Shown here one piece after another: positions 44,880 to 54,042 of a stretch of 64,000 nucleotides of DNA (position 1 is its first letter; each line of letters opens with the position of its first letter). The position numbers and the translations under genes were made by a program. The notes below the pieces were generated by a model, which worked only from the letters and a program-made list of their open reading frames with translations, did not search any database and was not told the origin of the DNA. The stretch is from an uncultured Verrucomicrobiae bacterium. Lineage in GTDB: Bacteria > Verrucomicrobiota > Verrucomicrobiia > JADLBR01 > CALLMV01. The stretch is taken from contig CALLMV010000014.1 in assembly GCA_938005615.1 (NCBI GenBank), forward strand, positions 1-64,000, in the 5' to 3' direction.

Positions 44880-45535
44880 GCCAACACACCGTCATTGCTG
44901 TGGATGGCCCCTCGGCCTCTGGTAAAAGTACCGTCGCTCGCGAAATCGCCCGCGCCCTTGGATTCTGCTACGTGGACACAGGAGCTATGTACCGAGCTGC
45001 AACATGGGAAGTACTCCAACGCGGCATCTCCCCTTCTGACCATCAAGCCGTCATCAACTCTGTCAAAACCAGTGAAATAACAGTTCTCATCGAAAACAAC
45101 TCCTCCGTCCTCTACAGAGGAGAAAAAATCCCTCTTGAAGCGCTACGATCACCCGAAGTCAACGCACACGTTTCGGAAGTCGCGAGCATCCCTGAGGTTC
45201 GGGAAATCCTCGTAGCCAAGCAACGTGCACTCTCCTCCCAAGTCCCTCTCGTGATGGAAGGTCGAGATATAGGTACTGCCGTCTTCCCACACACACCCTT
45301 TAAATACTACCTTGATGCCGACCCCGTTGTACGCGAGGCCAGGCGTACAGGTGAGGGACATAGCGATCTAATCCATCTGCGCGATGTTAAAGACAGTACA
45401 CGAGCCGTAGCCCCACTGCGTATCGCAGCAGATGCTTTCGTCATAGACTCCACCCACCTCACTATACCTCAAGTCGTTGCACTCATCCTGCACCACTTGC
45501 GCAAAAGCGGCCTGCGCGCCTCCTCACATCATTAA
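44876..45535 (+). CDS. cmk: Cytidylate kinase
   Basis: Phosphorylates CMP and dCMP. P-loop IAVDGPSASGKSTVAREI, then GFCYVDTGAMYRA and MEGRDIGTAVFP. 219 residues, with an ATGA overlap to aroA. cmk commonly follows aroA in many bacteria. CMP released from lipid and sugar transfer (for example by the NeuA pathway) can be recycled by it. Confidence 0.95.
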   Translation: MSQHTVIAVDGPSASGKSTVAREIARALGFCYVDTGAMYRAATWEVLQRGISPSDHQAVINSVKTSEITVLIENNSSVLYRGEKIPLEALRSPEVNAHVSEVASIPEVREILVAKQRALSSQVPLVMEGRDIGTAVFPHTPFKYYLDADPVVREARRTGEGHSDLIHLRDVKDSTRAVAPLRIAADAFVIDSTHLTIPQVVALILHHLRKSGLRASSHH

Positions 45536-45585
45536 AGCCGCCGACGCGAAGCCGCTGGCCAAGACAAGCTGGCTCAGAAAAAAAC

Positions 45586-45613
45586 TTGAACATCCAATCG
45601 GCGCACGTATGGT
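45586..45613 (+). promoter_or_regulatory. Putative tRNA-Asp promoter
   Basis: TTGAAC (45586-45591), 16-base spacer, TATGGT (45608-45613), placing initiation a few bases before the tRNA at 45629. Moderate match, supported by position. Confidence 0.45.
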
Positions 45614-45628
45614 TTATGTTCTTGTTTG

Positions 45629-45702
45629 GGAGCCATAGCTCAATTGGTTAGAGCACTGCCCTGTCACGGCAGGGGTTGCGGGTTCGAGCCCCGTTGGCTC
45701 CG
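45629..45702 (+). tRNA. tRNA-Asp (GTC)
   Basis: Cloverleaf from GGAGCCA to TGGCTCC plus discriminator G. D arm GCTCAATTGGTTAGAGC, anticodon stem-loop CTGCCCTGTCACGGCAG with GTC anticodon, T loop GGGTTCGAGCCCC. The 3' CCA is not encoded. No terminator separates it from the glycosyltransferase gene 20 bases later. Confidence 0.96.
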
Positions 45703-45722
45703 CTCCAGCTTACGCAAAAAAT

Positions 45723-46751
45723 GTGACAACCACCAACTCCCGGCTCATTTCGGTAGTACTTCCTTTTCACAATTCTGAAGCCACTCTTGCGCGCGCAATC
45801 AGGAGCATTCAAAACCAAACCTATCGTGATTGGGAACTTCTTCTAGCCGATGATGGCTCCACGGATTCCAGTCCGGACATCGCTCGAAGTTTTTCAAAAA
45901 ATGATCCACGCATTCGTCTTCTTCAATTACCAAAACGCGGAATCGTCCCCACGCTCAATGATGCTCTTAGTCGTGCAAGGGGCAAATACATCGCACGCAT
46001 GGATTCCGACGATTACTCTCACCCAGAACGCTTCACGCTGCAAATCGGGATGTTGAATAAGAACGCAGATCTCGGTTTAGTTTCGTGCCTCGTCAGGCAT
46101 ATCGACTCCGTTTTTCACGCACCAGGCTATAAGGCACACGTGCACTGGCTCAACACTTTGATCACTCCAGAACAACACTTCCTCGCCCGATTCATCGAAT
46201 CCCCTGTCGCTCATCCAAGCGTGCTCTATCGCAATGAGCTGCTCCAAACCCATGGCAGCTACAGCCAGGGGGATTTCCCCGAAGACTATGAACTCTGGCT
46301 CCGGTGGCTTAGCGCCGGAGTACGTTTCGCCAAAATCCCAGAATACCTCCTGGATTGGCACGACTCGCCTGACAGGCTTTCACGCACGGACGCCCGCTAC
46401 AACACAGATGCCTTTTACAAAATCAAATGCAAATACCTTGCCGCATGGCTCAAACACCATCAGGTCCCAGACCGACCCTTTTGGCTTTGGGGAGCCGGGC
46501 GTATTACTCGTAAAAGATTCCGCCTGCTTGAGCAGTTACACCGTCCATTTGATGGCTTTATCGACATTGATCCTAAGAAAATCGGTACCATCGTTGCCGG
46601 TCGAAAAGTCTTCAGCCCGGCCTCTCTTCGCCATTATCCAGACGTATTTATTCTGGCTGCCGTTGGCACTCGTGGAGCACGCAATCAAATCGTACAACAC
46701 CTCAAATCGTTTGGAAAAATTGAGGGTCTTGATTATCTCTGTACTGCGTAG
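45723..46751 (+). CDS. Family 2 glycosyltransferase with C-terminal Rossmann-like domain
   Basis: 342 residues. The N-terminal ~220 residues are a GT-A fold: SVVLPFHNSEATLARAI, LLADDGSTDSS and the metal-binding IARMDSDDYSHPERF. The C-terminal ~90 residues start with FWLWGAGRITRKRF and resemble a nucleotide-binding or small-molecule regulatory domain sometimes attached to GT2 enzymes. GTG start at 45723, since the ATG two bases earlier runs into a stop. Likely transfers a sugar to a surface glycan; donor and acceptor unknown. Confidence 0.85.
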   Translation: MTTTNSRLISVVLPFHNSEATLARAIRSIQNQTYRDWELLLADDGSTDSSPDIARSFSKNDPRIRLLQLPKRGIVPTLNDALSRARGKYIARMDSDDYSHPERFTLQIGMLNKNADLGLVSCLVRHIDSVFHAPGYKAHVHWLNTLITPEQHFLARFIESPVAHPSVLYRNELLQTHGSYSQGDFPEDYELWLRWLSAGVRFAKIPEYLLDWHDSPDRLSRTDARYNTDAFYKIKCKYLAAWLKHHQVPDRPFWLWGAGRITRKRFRLLEQLHRPFDGFIDIDPKKIGTIVAGRKVFSPASLRHYPDVFILAAVGTRGARNQIVQHLKSFGKIEGLDYLCTA

Positions 46752-46767
46752 CCTCCAACTTGATGCA

Positions 46768-47106
46768 ATGACTATTGAGCAACTCATCGAACTTGAAATC
46801 AAGGTCCGCGAACTCGTCGCAGAGCTTGAACAAGCCATCACCCACGCCGACTTGCGCCCCCCTGGCCAGCTCGACGGCACTGAAGGTCGACTTTCCAGAC
46901 AAGATTCTCTCATGCGACACCAGATGGAGATGGAAGCCCAACGTCGGCGACAACTGCGTCTTCAACTCCTCAAAGAGGCCCTTCATCGCATGGATGCGGG
47001 TACCTATGGCATCTGCAAAGCCTGTGGCAAAGAAATCGAATACAGCCGACTAGAACTCCAGCCCGAAGCATTAGTATGCAGCGATTGCAAAAATAAAAAT
47101 TACTAA
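46768..47106 (+). CDS. DksA/TraR-family zinc-finger protein
   Basis: 112 residues from ATG 46768 (MTIEQLIELEIKVREL); the track's 290-residue version mostly overlaps the glycosyltransferase in another frame and is rejected. A coiled-coil N-terminal half leads to EGRLSRQDSLMRHQM, then the zinc finger CKACG...CSDC with the GTYGICKACGKEIEYSRL context of the family. Such proteins bind RNA polymerase through the secondary channel or act as short homologues of DksA. It may be coupled to the transferase. Confidence 0.88.
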   Translation: MTIEQLIELEIKVRELVAELEQAITHADLRPPGQLDGTEGRLSRQDSLMRHQMEMEAQRRRQLRLQLLKEALHRMDAGTYGICKACGKEIEYSRLELQPEALVCSDCKNKNY

Positions 47107-47199
47107 GCCATGGCTGGCCTGGAATTTATCCTTTTCTTAGGAAAGTGTTTCCTAGACCAAACACATTGATTTTAGCAAAGGCTCAACACTGGGTGAGGA

Positions 47200-48534
47200 T
47201 CACTCTCCTGGTAGGTATTCGATGATTGGTACGATTGTACTGTCGCCCTCGGAGCCTTCTCGTGCAGGCTCCAGCGGTGTCTGCAGGGTCTCAGTTGGTG
47301 TAACACTTCGCTCCAAAATCTGGAATCTCCAACTCGTCTCCACATCACCACCCGTCGTCAAATCACGCGCAGTTACGACCACACGAAAGGTACCAGCGGG
47401 TTCTTCAAACGGCATCATTGCCACGATATCTCCCGTAACAGGATTCAATCGCAAGGGCAGATTCTGTTGACGCCCGACACGTATACGCAAATCGACCAGC
47501 TTTTCCGGTTCCAGCAGACGCAGGCGTATCAGTGTAAGCGGTGTAGTTAGCTTCTGGCCAGGCACTGGCTCAATGGCATGCACACCTAACGTTCGTTCTG
47601 CCAGGAACTCATCCAGTTGGGATTCATTGTCTGTCGAGATAATCACTCTACCGATAGAGTAGGGAGACGTCTGACGGGTGACAGGTTGCGGATCAACAGT
47701 CAATAACGCGCGAAATCCATAACCAATTGCTGCGTCGCGAACAACCCGATTCCAAGCCCCGTAGGGATAAGCATGCGCCCAGACCGGGCGACCAATTTGC
47801 CTTTCGATGATTCTTTTTGATTCCAACAGCTCAGTCTCCAAAAAAGCTGCGTACTCTCCATCGTTACGCTCTCCACGCCGATTAAGAAATGCATGCGATT
47901 TGCTATGGCTCTGAATTTCTGCACCACTCTTGGCTATCTCGCTCAGTTGAGCCCAAGTGCATGCTCCACCGCCCACACTAATGAAGTCCGTATAGATAAA
48001 AAATGTCCACGGCAACTCACGCCTGCGCAAAATGGGCCATGCAGATTGATAGACCGAACGATAACCATCATCCACAGTCAGCACAACTGACTTCATCGGG
48101 ATGTCCGGCCCTCCCTCAAGAAAATTAACTAAGCGCTCGAGACTAATGACTTCCCAGCCGCGTTTTGCTATCAGGTCAAGGTGTTGCGAAAAAACGCTCG
48201 AACTCGTTGAATATTTGTTTCCACGCCGGTCAAACTGATGGTAGCCCAACACTATAGCCACAGGCTCGGCTGGCATCTCACCGACCGCCCGAGGGGCCCT
48301 TGCAGCATCAAATTCTACTTGCGACCCTGCTGATGCTCTTTCTGAATTCTCATTTAATCCAACATCAGCTTGCTCCGATCCGTTAAGCACGCGCTCCGAA
48401 GATTGAGCCGCATGGCACCTTGCGAAATGAATCCATCCCGTAAAAAACAAAAAAACTCCGAGCCAACCGAAATACGAAATCACTCCGCTAGGAAGGATCA
48501 AGTACCAGCGACGGGGTGGCTCGCGGAAAATCAT
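47200..48534 (-). CDS. Membrane-anchored polysaccharide deacetylase (CE4)
   Basis: About 444 residues from the ATG at 48534; a TTG at 48570 is possible. One N-terminal hydrophobic segment (SYFGWLGVFLFFTG) anchors it, then a low-complexity linker. The NodB domain spans ~105-290: catalytic TVDDGYRSVY, metal-binding HSKSHAFL and AYPYGAWN. The C-terminal ~110 residues look like a beta-sandwich domain with MPFEEPAGTFRVVVTARD. Probably deacetylates an envelope or exported polysaccharide in the periplasm. It is downstream of gpsA on the same strand. Confidence 0.88.
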   Translation of the reverse strand: MIFREPPRRWYLILPSGVISYFGWLGVFLFFTGWIHFARCHAAQSSERVLNGSEQADVGLNENSERASAGSQVEFDAARAPRAVGEMPAEPVAIVLGYHQFDRRGNKYSTSSSVFSQHLDLIAKRGWEVISLERLVNFLEGGPDIPMKSVVLTVDDGYRSVYQSAWPILRRRELPWTFFIYTDFISVGGGACTWAQLSEIAKSGAEIQSHSKSHAFLNRRGERNDGEYAAFLETELLESKRIIERQIGRPVWAHAYPYGAWNRVVRDAAIGYGFRALLTVDPQPVTRQTSPYSIGRVIISTDNESQLDEFLAERTLGVHAIEPVPGQKLTTPLTLIRLRLLEPEKLVDLRIRVGRQQNLPLRLNPVTGDIVAMMPFEEPAGTFRVVVTARDLTTGGDVETSWRFQILERSVTPTETLQTPLEPAREGSEGDSTIVPIIEYLPGE

Positions 48535-48656
48535 ACTATCAGAGTTAGCATTTATGAAATTTCTTCGCAATTCACCTCAGGCCTGAAGACTAAATCAAAC
48601 AGTTCGGTTCTGCTCAAAAAGCTGCGGAAAACACGAATCTGTATTCTACAAAAGTT

Positions 48657-49589
48657 TCAGCAACAAGAATTGGATTTTACACCGATCGAAAGCTCCTCAC
48701 GGTGCTCCATATCAGGGGTACTTTCCAGAAGCTCGCGGATGACTTCTGCTAGGGATCGACGTTGATAAATCGCCGCATAAATACTTTCGATGATTGGAGC
48801 GGGCACACCAAGCGTACGGCACCTCTCGCGTAGAGCACGCACAGTCGTCACCCCTTCGGCCACTCCACCAAGCTTGGCAATCACTTCCCGAAAACTACGC
48901 CCCTGCGCAAGCCATTTTCCGAACCTTCTGTTGCGGCTCATATCACTGTAGCAGGTGAGTATCAAATCACCCACACCGCTTAATCCGGCGAAGGTATCTT
49001 GGCGTCCCCCCAAGGCAGTACCCACTCGCGTCATCTCGGCCAAACATCTCGTAAGCAACCCAGCGCGCGCATTCTCTCCATAGCCCAAAGCATCACACGC
49101 ACCGACCGCCAGTGCATAAACATTCTTAAGCGCACCACCCAACTGCACACCGACTGGATCCGTGCTCAAGTACACACGGAAATTTGGCTGGTTAAAAAGC
49201 CTTTGCACCATCCGTGCAAGCCTTTCGTCGCAACTTGCAGTCACCGCCGCGGCAGGCTTCCCCTGGATAATCTCCTCTGCAAAGTTCGGCCCAGCCAGCA
49301 CCGCGAAACGCTCCTCGCACCACAACTCCAATACAATCTCATGCACCATCCTACTGTGCTCAGGTTCCATGCCTTTTACAGAACTAATGATCGGCACCCC
49401 AGGTGCGGGAAACTTCCTCAACGTCTCATCCACATAACGCGATGGCACAGCAATCAAAACGGCGTCCAAATTGGCAGGATGCTCCGTAGGCAAGCTGCGC
49501 TTCCAGCGGTGCACGATGTTCCCGTTGTGTTCCAACAAAATTGCGAGCGCCTTGCCCCAGGCTCCTTGTCCAATCACCTCGATATTCAT
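48657..49589 (-). CDS. gpsA: Glycerol-3-phosphate dehydrogenase [NAD(P)+]
   Basis: Makes sn-glycerol 3-phosphate for phospholipids. 310 residues from MNIEVIGQGAWGKALAIL (the NAD motif); VSSVKGME-like ISSVKGMEPE, VLAGPNFAEEI and LGGALKNVYALAVG with the catalytic Lys, and GVGDLILTCYSDMSRNRRFG. The ATG overlaps the plsY stop, so the two lipid genes are coupled. Confidence 0.95.
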   Translation of the reverse strand: MNIEVIGQGAWGKALAILLEHNGNIVHRWKRSLPTEHPANLDAVLIAVPSRYVDETLRKFPAPGVPIISSVKGMEPEHSRMVHEIVLELWCEERFAVLAGPNFAEEIIQGKPAAAVTASCDERLARMVQRLFNQPNFRVYLSTDPVGVQLGGALKNVYALAVGACDALGYGENARAGLLTRCLAEMTRVGTALGGRQDTFAGLSGVGDLILTCYSDMSRNRRFGKWLAQGRSFREVIAKLGGVAEGVTTVRALRERCRTLGVPAPIIESIYAAIYQRRSLAEVIRELLESTPDMEHREELSIGVKSNSCC

Positions 49590-50230
49590 CCAGCACAGTC
49601 CTTGTTTTTGGATGCCCACGGTGGTGGTGTCTTGCTTTCGGTGCCTTGCATCAAACGCTTAATGTTTGAGCGGTGCTTCCAAATCGCAAGAATTGCCAAT
49701 ACAGTGATTGCCCAAGCGGCCCATCCTCCGGGTGCAAGTACCCACACCGAAGTAGCCATCGCAACCGATGCAAGTATTGAGCCCAAAGACACGTAATGAC
49801 TCATCAAAAACACGAGCAAAAAAACAGCAAAGGCTATCACAAACACCAATGGGTTAATCCCTACGAGGATTCCCGCCGTTGAAGCCACCCCTTTGCCGCC
49901 CTTGAAACCTAGCCAAGGGCAAAAATTATGTCCCAGCACAGCACTCACGCCAAAAATCACACGCAACATCTCCTCATCGCCGTCCCATTCCCAAGCCAGC
50001 GCCAAGCGGGTGAGCAGAAACACTGCACACCATGCCTTCATAAAATCCAAAAACAGCACCAGATATCCCCACCTTTTGCCACAAACGCGGCCTACGTTCG
50101 TTGCTCCGATATTTCCACTTCCGTGCTTACGCACATCCACCCCGTTCATCTTTCCGACGAGATAGCCAAAAGGCACAGACCCCATCGCAAATGCCACGAT
50201 AGCAAGCGCTGCAGCAAGCCAATACTCCAT
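49586..50230 (-). CDS. plsY: Glycerol-3-phosphate acyltransferase PlsY
   Basis: Acyl-phosphate-dependent acylation of glycerol 3-phosphate in the inner membrane. GSVPFGYLVGKMNGVD, GSGNIGATNVGRVCGKRWG and the catalytic loop LGFKGGKGVASTAG are diagnostic; about five hydrophobic segments. 214 residues with a short Lys/Pro tail that overlaps gpsA. Confidence 0.96.
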   Translation of the reverse strand: MEYWLAAALAIVAFAMGSVPFGYLVGKMNGVDVRKHGSGNIGATNVGRVCGKRWGYLVLFLDFMKAWCAVFLLTRLALAWEWDGDEEMLRVIFGVSAVLGHNFCPWLGFKGGKGVASTAGILVGINPLVFVIAFAVFLLVFLMSHYVSLGSILASVAMATSVWVLAPGGWAAWAITVLAILAIWKHRSNIKRLMQGTESKTPPPWASKNKDCAG

Positions 50231-50400
50231 GCGGGATTGCTAGCTGTACTCAACAAGTCGCGCAACACTCTTCTCCCCCCCTACACGAAATAGACTTTAG
50301 CGTTCAAAGGGTTTGTCGAAAACAAGTCTGAATCTCAGTATTTATTTTAAAGCGTTGTTAAAAAACGTTTTTTTTCTACACAAACACCATAACAAACAAC

Positions 50401-52695
50401 ATGCCTGCAACTCCACCCGACGAGCAATCACGCTGGGTCCCTGCGCTTGCCGAATTCCTCAAAAAAAGCCAGCAAGCACAAGCCGTACTCTGGGAAAAAC
50501 CGCATCAGGAAATTTCGGTCGCCACCATCGGCGCGGTGGATGTGAACCACTTGCGTAACCTCTTGCAAGAAACAATCAACAACGCACTCAAAACACTTGC
50601 TCCCCAAAGCCATTCAGCCCCGCCAGGATTCCGACTGCAAAAACTCCCCAGCCAGACGCTCCTAGAAAAAGAAGGCCTTTGCACTACGAGCACCACACTC
50701 TGGACGTGGAGACGCATCCCCTGGCCTGACCCCGCTAAAGCCGCAGGTGTGCGCAGTCAGGATGAAGGCGACTGGCGTGAGATGGCCTGGCTCGCCACGG
50801 GTTGTGGTGTTTTTGGACTTATCGGATTACTGCTACAAATCTCACACTTAGGACCAGAGTGGTTACCCACGCTGTTGTATTTAATTTCAATGATTTTTGG
50901 CGGCTGGGACGCAGCAAAGGACAGCTTTTCTCGACTTCCCCGCTTGGAGCTCGACATCCATTTCCTTATGATTGCAGTTGCAGTCGGCGCTTCCCTCATT
51001 GGTGCCCACGGCGAAGCCGCGCTTCTTCTTTTTCTGTTTTCCACATCTGGAGCCTTGGAACACTACGCCCTTTACAAAACACGCCGCGAAATTAACGCGC
51101 TCTTTGCGCTTGCTCCGCGTCACGCACACATTCGCGATCCCAAAACAGGTGAACCAAAAGACGTGCCCGTTGATGATGTACGCCAAGGTGATATCCTCAT
51201 TATTCGTCCGGGCGACTCTGTCCCAACAGATGCAGAAGTCCTTAGTGGTGAATCTGCCACCGACGAATCCTCTCTGACGGGAGAATCCACTCCCGTACCT
51301 AAACAACCCGGTGATCAACTCTCAAGCGGCACACTCAATCTCTGGGGTAGTATGGAAGCCCGATGCCTTCGCCCCGCGAGCCAAAGCGCCCTTCAAAAAA
51401 TCATCACTCTGATCCGCGAAGCCCAAAACAGCAAAGCCCAAAGCCAACGGCTGACTGATCGCTTCGGCCCAGCCTACAGCATCGCTATCCTCAGTGCTAC
51501 AGCCATCATGTTTTTCGTCTGGTGGCTCGCCTTCGGTATTGAGCCTTTTCGCAACACCACCGATGCAGAAGGCGTCACTACTTTCTCTGCATTCTACCGG
51601 GCCATGACGCTACTTGTCGTAGCAAGCCCGTGTGCACTTGTCCTCTCCATCCCCTCTGCCATCTTGGCCGCAATCGCCTTTGGAGCGCGTAAAGGCATCC
51701 TTTTTCGAGGTGGTGCAGCCATTGAAAAACTCTCCCAGATCGACACCGTTGCCATGGACAAAACTGGCACCCTGACCACTGGTGAACTACACATTACTGC
51801 AATTGAAAGCTTCCCACCAGGCCATGAAGATACACTAATCCGAGTCGCATATACCCTGGAAACCCGCTCCACACACCCCATCGCTCGCGCAATCGTTCAG
51901 CACGGCAAACGCAACCGATTCACGGAGCTTGAACTGACTGACTTCATCTCCCTAACAGGCCACGGTGTTAGTGCGATTGTTGCAGGCCAAAAATCCCTCA
52001 TTGGCCGTCGCGAACTGCTCCTTACTGGCCCGCTTGCACAATGGACGCAAACCATCCCACCTCCACCGCCAGACACCTCTGAAGTATGGCTACTACACGG
52101 CGAAATCCTCGGTCGTATTCTACTCCAAGACACCATCCGTGAGACCTCAGCCGCTGTCCTTAAAAAAATGCACGAAATGAAGCTTCACACAATTATGCTC
52201 ACCGGCGACCGTCGCGAAACGGCCGTCAACGTCGCACGCCAACTCGGCATCGGAGAAGTGCTTTCCGGCCTCTCCCCAGAAAATAAACTCCAGATCATCC
52301 GCGACATGAGCGCTCAAGGCAATAAAGTCGCAATGATCGGTGATGGAGTTAACGACGCGCCCTGCCTAGCGGCTGCGTACGTCTCAGTCGCCATGGGTGC
52401 TCGAGGAAGCGACGCAGCACTGGAACAAAGCGAAGTCGTCTTGATGCACGATCACATAGAAAACTTCCTGACGGCCCTTCACATAAGCCGCGCAGCACGA
52501 AACATCATCTTCCAAAACCTCACAATATCTCTTGGCACCATCATCGTGATGGTAGTCTCTTCGCTCGGCGGCTTCGTGCCCATCACCTTAGGCGTGATGG
52601 CCCATGAAGGCTCTACACTGCTTGTCTGTCTCAACAGCCTTCGACTGCTCTCCGTGAAGACAGCACACAAAACTCCGACCGAGCAGGCTCGATGA
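50401..52695 (+). CDS. P1B-4-like heavy-metal P-type ATPase
   Basis: Inner-membrane metal exporter of 764 residues. The membrane motif ASPCALVLSIPSAIL (SPC) and the late motif AHEGSTLLVCLNSLRLL fit the P1B-4 group (cobalt, zinc or iron) and also resemble Zn/Cd ATPases; the metal is not decided. DKTGTLT (near 456) and GDGVND (near 645) complete the engine. The N-terminal ~115 residues lack any CxxC; QAVLWEKPHQEISVATIGAV could be a metal-binding domain that lost its cysteines. Divergent from plsY across 170 bases of AT-rich sequence. Confidence 0.9.
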   Translation: MPATPPDEQSRWVPALAEFLKKSQQAQAVLWEKPHQEISVATIGAVDVNHLRNLLQETINNALKTLAPQSHSAPPGFRLQKLPSQTLLEKEGLCTTSTTLWTWRRIPWPDPAKAAGVRSQDEGDWREMAWLATGCGVFGLIGLLLQISHLGPEWLPTLLYLISMIFGGWDAAKDSFSRLPRLELDIHFLMIAVAVGASLIGAHGEAALLLFLFSTSGALEHYALYKTRREINALFALAPRHAHIRDPKTGEPKDVPVDDVRQGDILIIRPGDSVPTDAEVLSGESATDESSLTGESTPVPKQPGDQLSSGTLNLWGSMEARCLRPASQSALQKIITLIREAQNSKAQSQRLTDRFGPAYSIAILSATAIMFFVWWLAFGIEPFRNTTDAEGVTTFSAFYRAMTLLVVASPCALVLSIPSAILAAIAFGARKGILFRGGAAIEKLSQIDTVAMDKTGTLTTGELHITAIESFPPGHEDTLIRVAYTLETRSTHPIARAIVQHGKRNRFTELELTDFISLTGHGVSAIVAGQKSLIGRRELLLTGPLAQWTQTIPPPPPDTSEVWLLHGEILGRILLQDTIRETSAAVLKKMHEMKLHTIMLTGDRRETAVNVARQLGIGEVLSGLSPENKLQIIRDMSAQGNKVAMIGDGVNDAPCLAAAYVSVAMGARGSDAALEQSEVVLMHDHIENFLTALHISRAARNIIFQNLTISLGTIIVMVVSSLGGFVPITLGVMAHEGSTLLVCLNSLRLLSVKTAHKTPTEQAR

Positions 52696-54039
52696 TTAAC
52701 CTACACCACCTGCGACCGGATTGCTCTGACCATTCGCAACAGAGAATCGCGAAACCGTCATGACTCGAGCACGCAGTCTGGCCAGGAGGTTATACAAACC
52801 AAAATAGGCTCTGTTCACGTAAAGACTCTCTGCCGAGCCGCGGGCACCGCGCAGCATCTTGGGGCCATAACCTTCGCGTTCGCTTTGCTCCCCCAGGTAA
52901 CGAATTTCCCTGAGGTATTCCGGATCACCAAAATTAAACTCACCTTCGTGAAAAGGACGGGCCAACAATGCGATGGATCGCCTGCAAAGATCCAACATGT
53001 TCCGCGTCTGTGCGCTACCATCTTCAGGCAACAGAATACGCAGCTCGCGTAGTGCTCTTTCTAGCGATGCATCATCCTCCAACAAACGCTCATCCAAAAA
53101 CGCAAAATGCCTTTTATGGAAGTGGGGATCTAACTGCTTTGTGCAGCCAAAATCCAGTGGTACCAACTTCCCGTCGCTCACCAAAAAATTTCCCGGATGC
53201 GGATCCGCATGAAAACGCTTTAACTCGTGAATTTGGAAATCATAGAAATCCCACAACGCCTGTCCGATCCTGTCTCGCTCTTTTTGAGAAGCATTCCCGT
53301 CGCAGTAAGCATCAAAAGGAACACCATCAATCCACTCGCTCGTTAATATTCTCCGGGAGGAATATTCCCTGAAGAACTTCGGGAACCGAACTCCCGCCAG
53401 GCAGGCACATTGTCCGGTTAGCTCCAGTGAGCGTTCCAGCTCATGCTCGTAATCCGTTTCCTCCATGAGACGCTCTTCAACTTCGCGGAAGTAATCCGAC
53501 ACATCCTCTTCGCGTAGGCCAAAGAGCCGCAGAGCCAGCGGTTTCACCACTGCCAGGTCACTGCGCAGACTATCCGCAATTCCCGGGTATTGTACTTTTA
53601 CAGCGAAGCACAGATTACCGCGCCGGGCCTTGTGCACCTGCCCGATACTGGCGCCCGCCACAGCCTCGCGGCTAAACTCATCAAAAAACTCCAAAGGCTC
53701 GCGGCCAAATTCCCGGCGAAATGTGCGGGCCACCAGCGGATAGGACAATGGCGGTGCCGAGTACTGCGCCTGGGAAAATACATCCGCGTAGGCCGCTGGT
53801 AGAAGGTGCTGATCAGTACTAAGCATCTGGGCGATTTTCAGCGGCCCGCCCTTGAGTTCACTCAACGTCTTGTAGATGTCGCGGGCATTAGCGGCATCAA
53901 GAGCATCCTGATTCAGCCTACCTGAAACAGCGGCTTGAGCGTAATGTCGCACGAAATTCACCCCGACCTTTGTGCCCGCCCCGGCAATGGCGGCCATACG
54001 GCTCAATGCGTTTGTCGGAATACTACTCTGCTCAGGCAT
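52696..54039 (-). CDS. ABC1/UbiB/AarF-family atypical kinase
   Basis: 447 residues. The family N-terminal signature is present as KGGPLKIAQMLSTD. The kinase-like core has an A-rich P-loop AVAGASIGQVHKA, a Lys in CFAVKVQYPG, HADPHPGNFLV and VPLDFGCT. Members in bacteria support ubiquinone synthesis or lipid-related processes as ATPases. No quinone genes are nearby. It starts four bases after the TetR-like gene ends, so the regulator probably controls it. Confidence 0.9.
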   Translation of the reverse strand: MPEQSSIPTNALSRMAAIAGAGTKVGVNFVRHYAQAAVSGRLNQDALDAANARDIYKTLSELKGGPLKIAQMLSTDQHLLPAAYADVFSQAQYSAPPLSYPLVARTFRREFGREPLEFFDEFSREAVAGASIGQVHKARRGNLCFAVKVQYPGIADSLRSDLAVVKPLALRLFGLREEDVSDYFREVEERLMEETDYEHELERSLELTGQCACLAGVRFPKFFREYSSRRILTSEWIDGVPFDAYCDGNASQKERDRIGQALWDFYDFQIHELKRFHADPHPGNFLVSDGKLVPLDFGCTKQLDPHFHKRHFAFLDERLLEDDASLERALRELRILLPEDGSAQTRNMLDLCRRSIALLARPFHEGEFNFGDPEYLREIRYLGEQSEREGYGPKMLRGARGSAESLYVNRAYFGLYNLLARLRARVMTVSRFSVANGQSNPVAGGVG

Positions 54040-54042
54040 GAT

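Noticed and set aside
46234-46767. N-terminal half of the 290-residue ORF at 46234-47106
   Set aside because: It runs in another frame through the glycosyltransferase gene; the family start of the DksA/TraR protein is the ATG at 46768.
47138-47154. TAGGAAA-gtg-TTTCCTA hairpin between convergent genes
   Set aside because: Perfect 7-bp repeat but no U-tract on either side; could be a weak transcription end but not called as a terminator.
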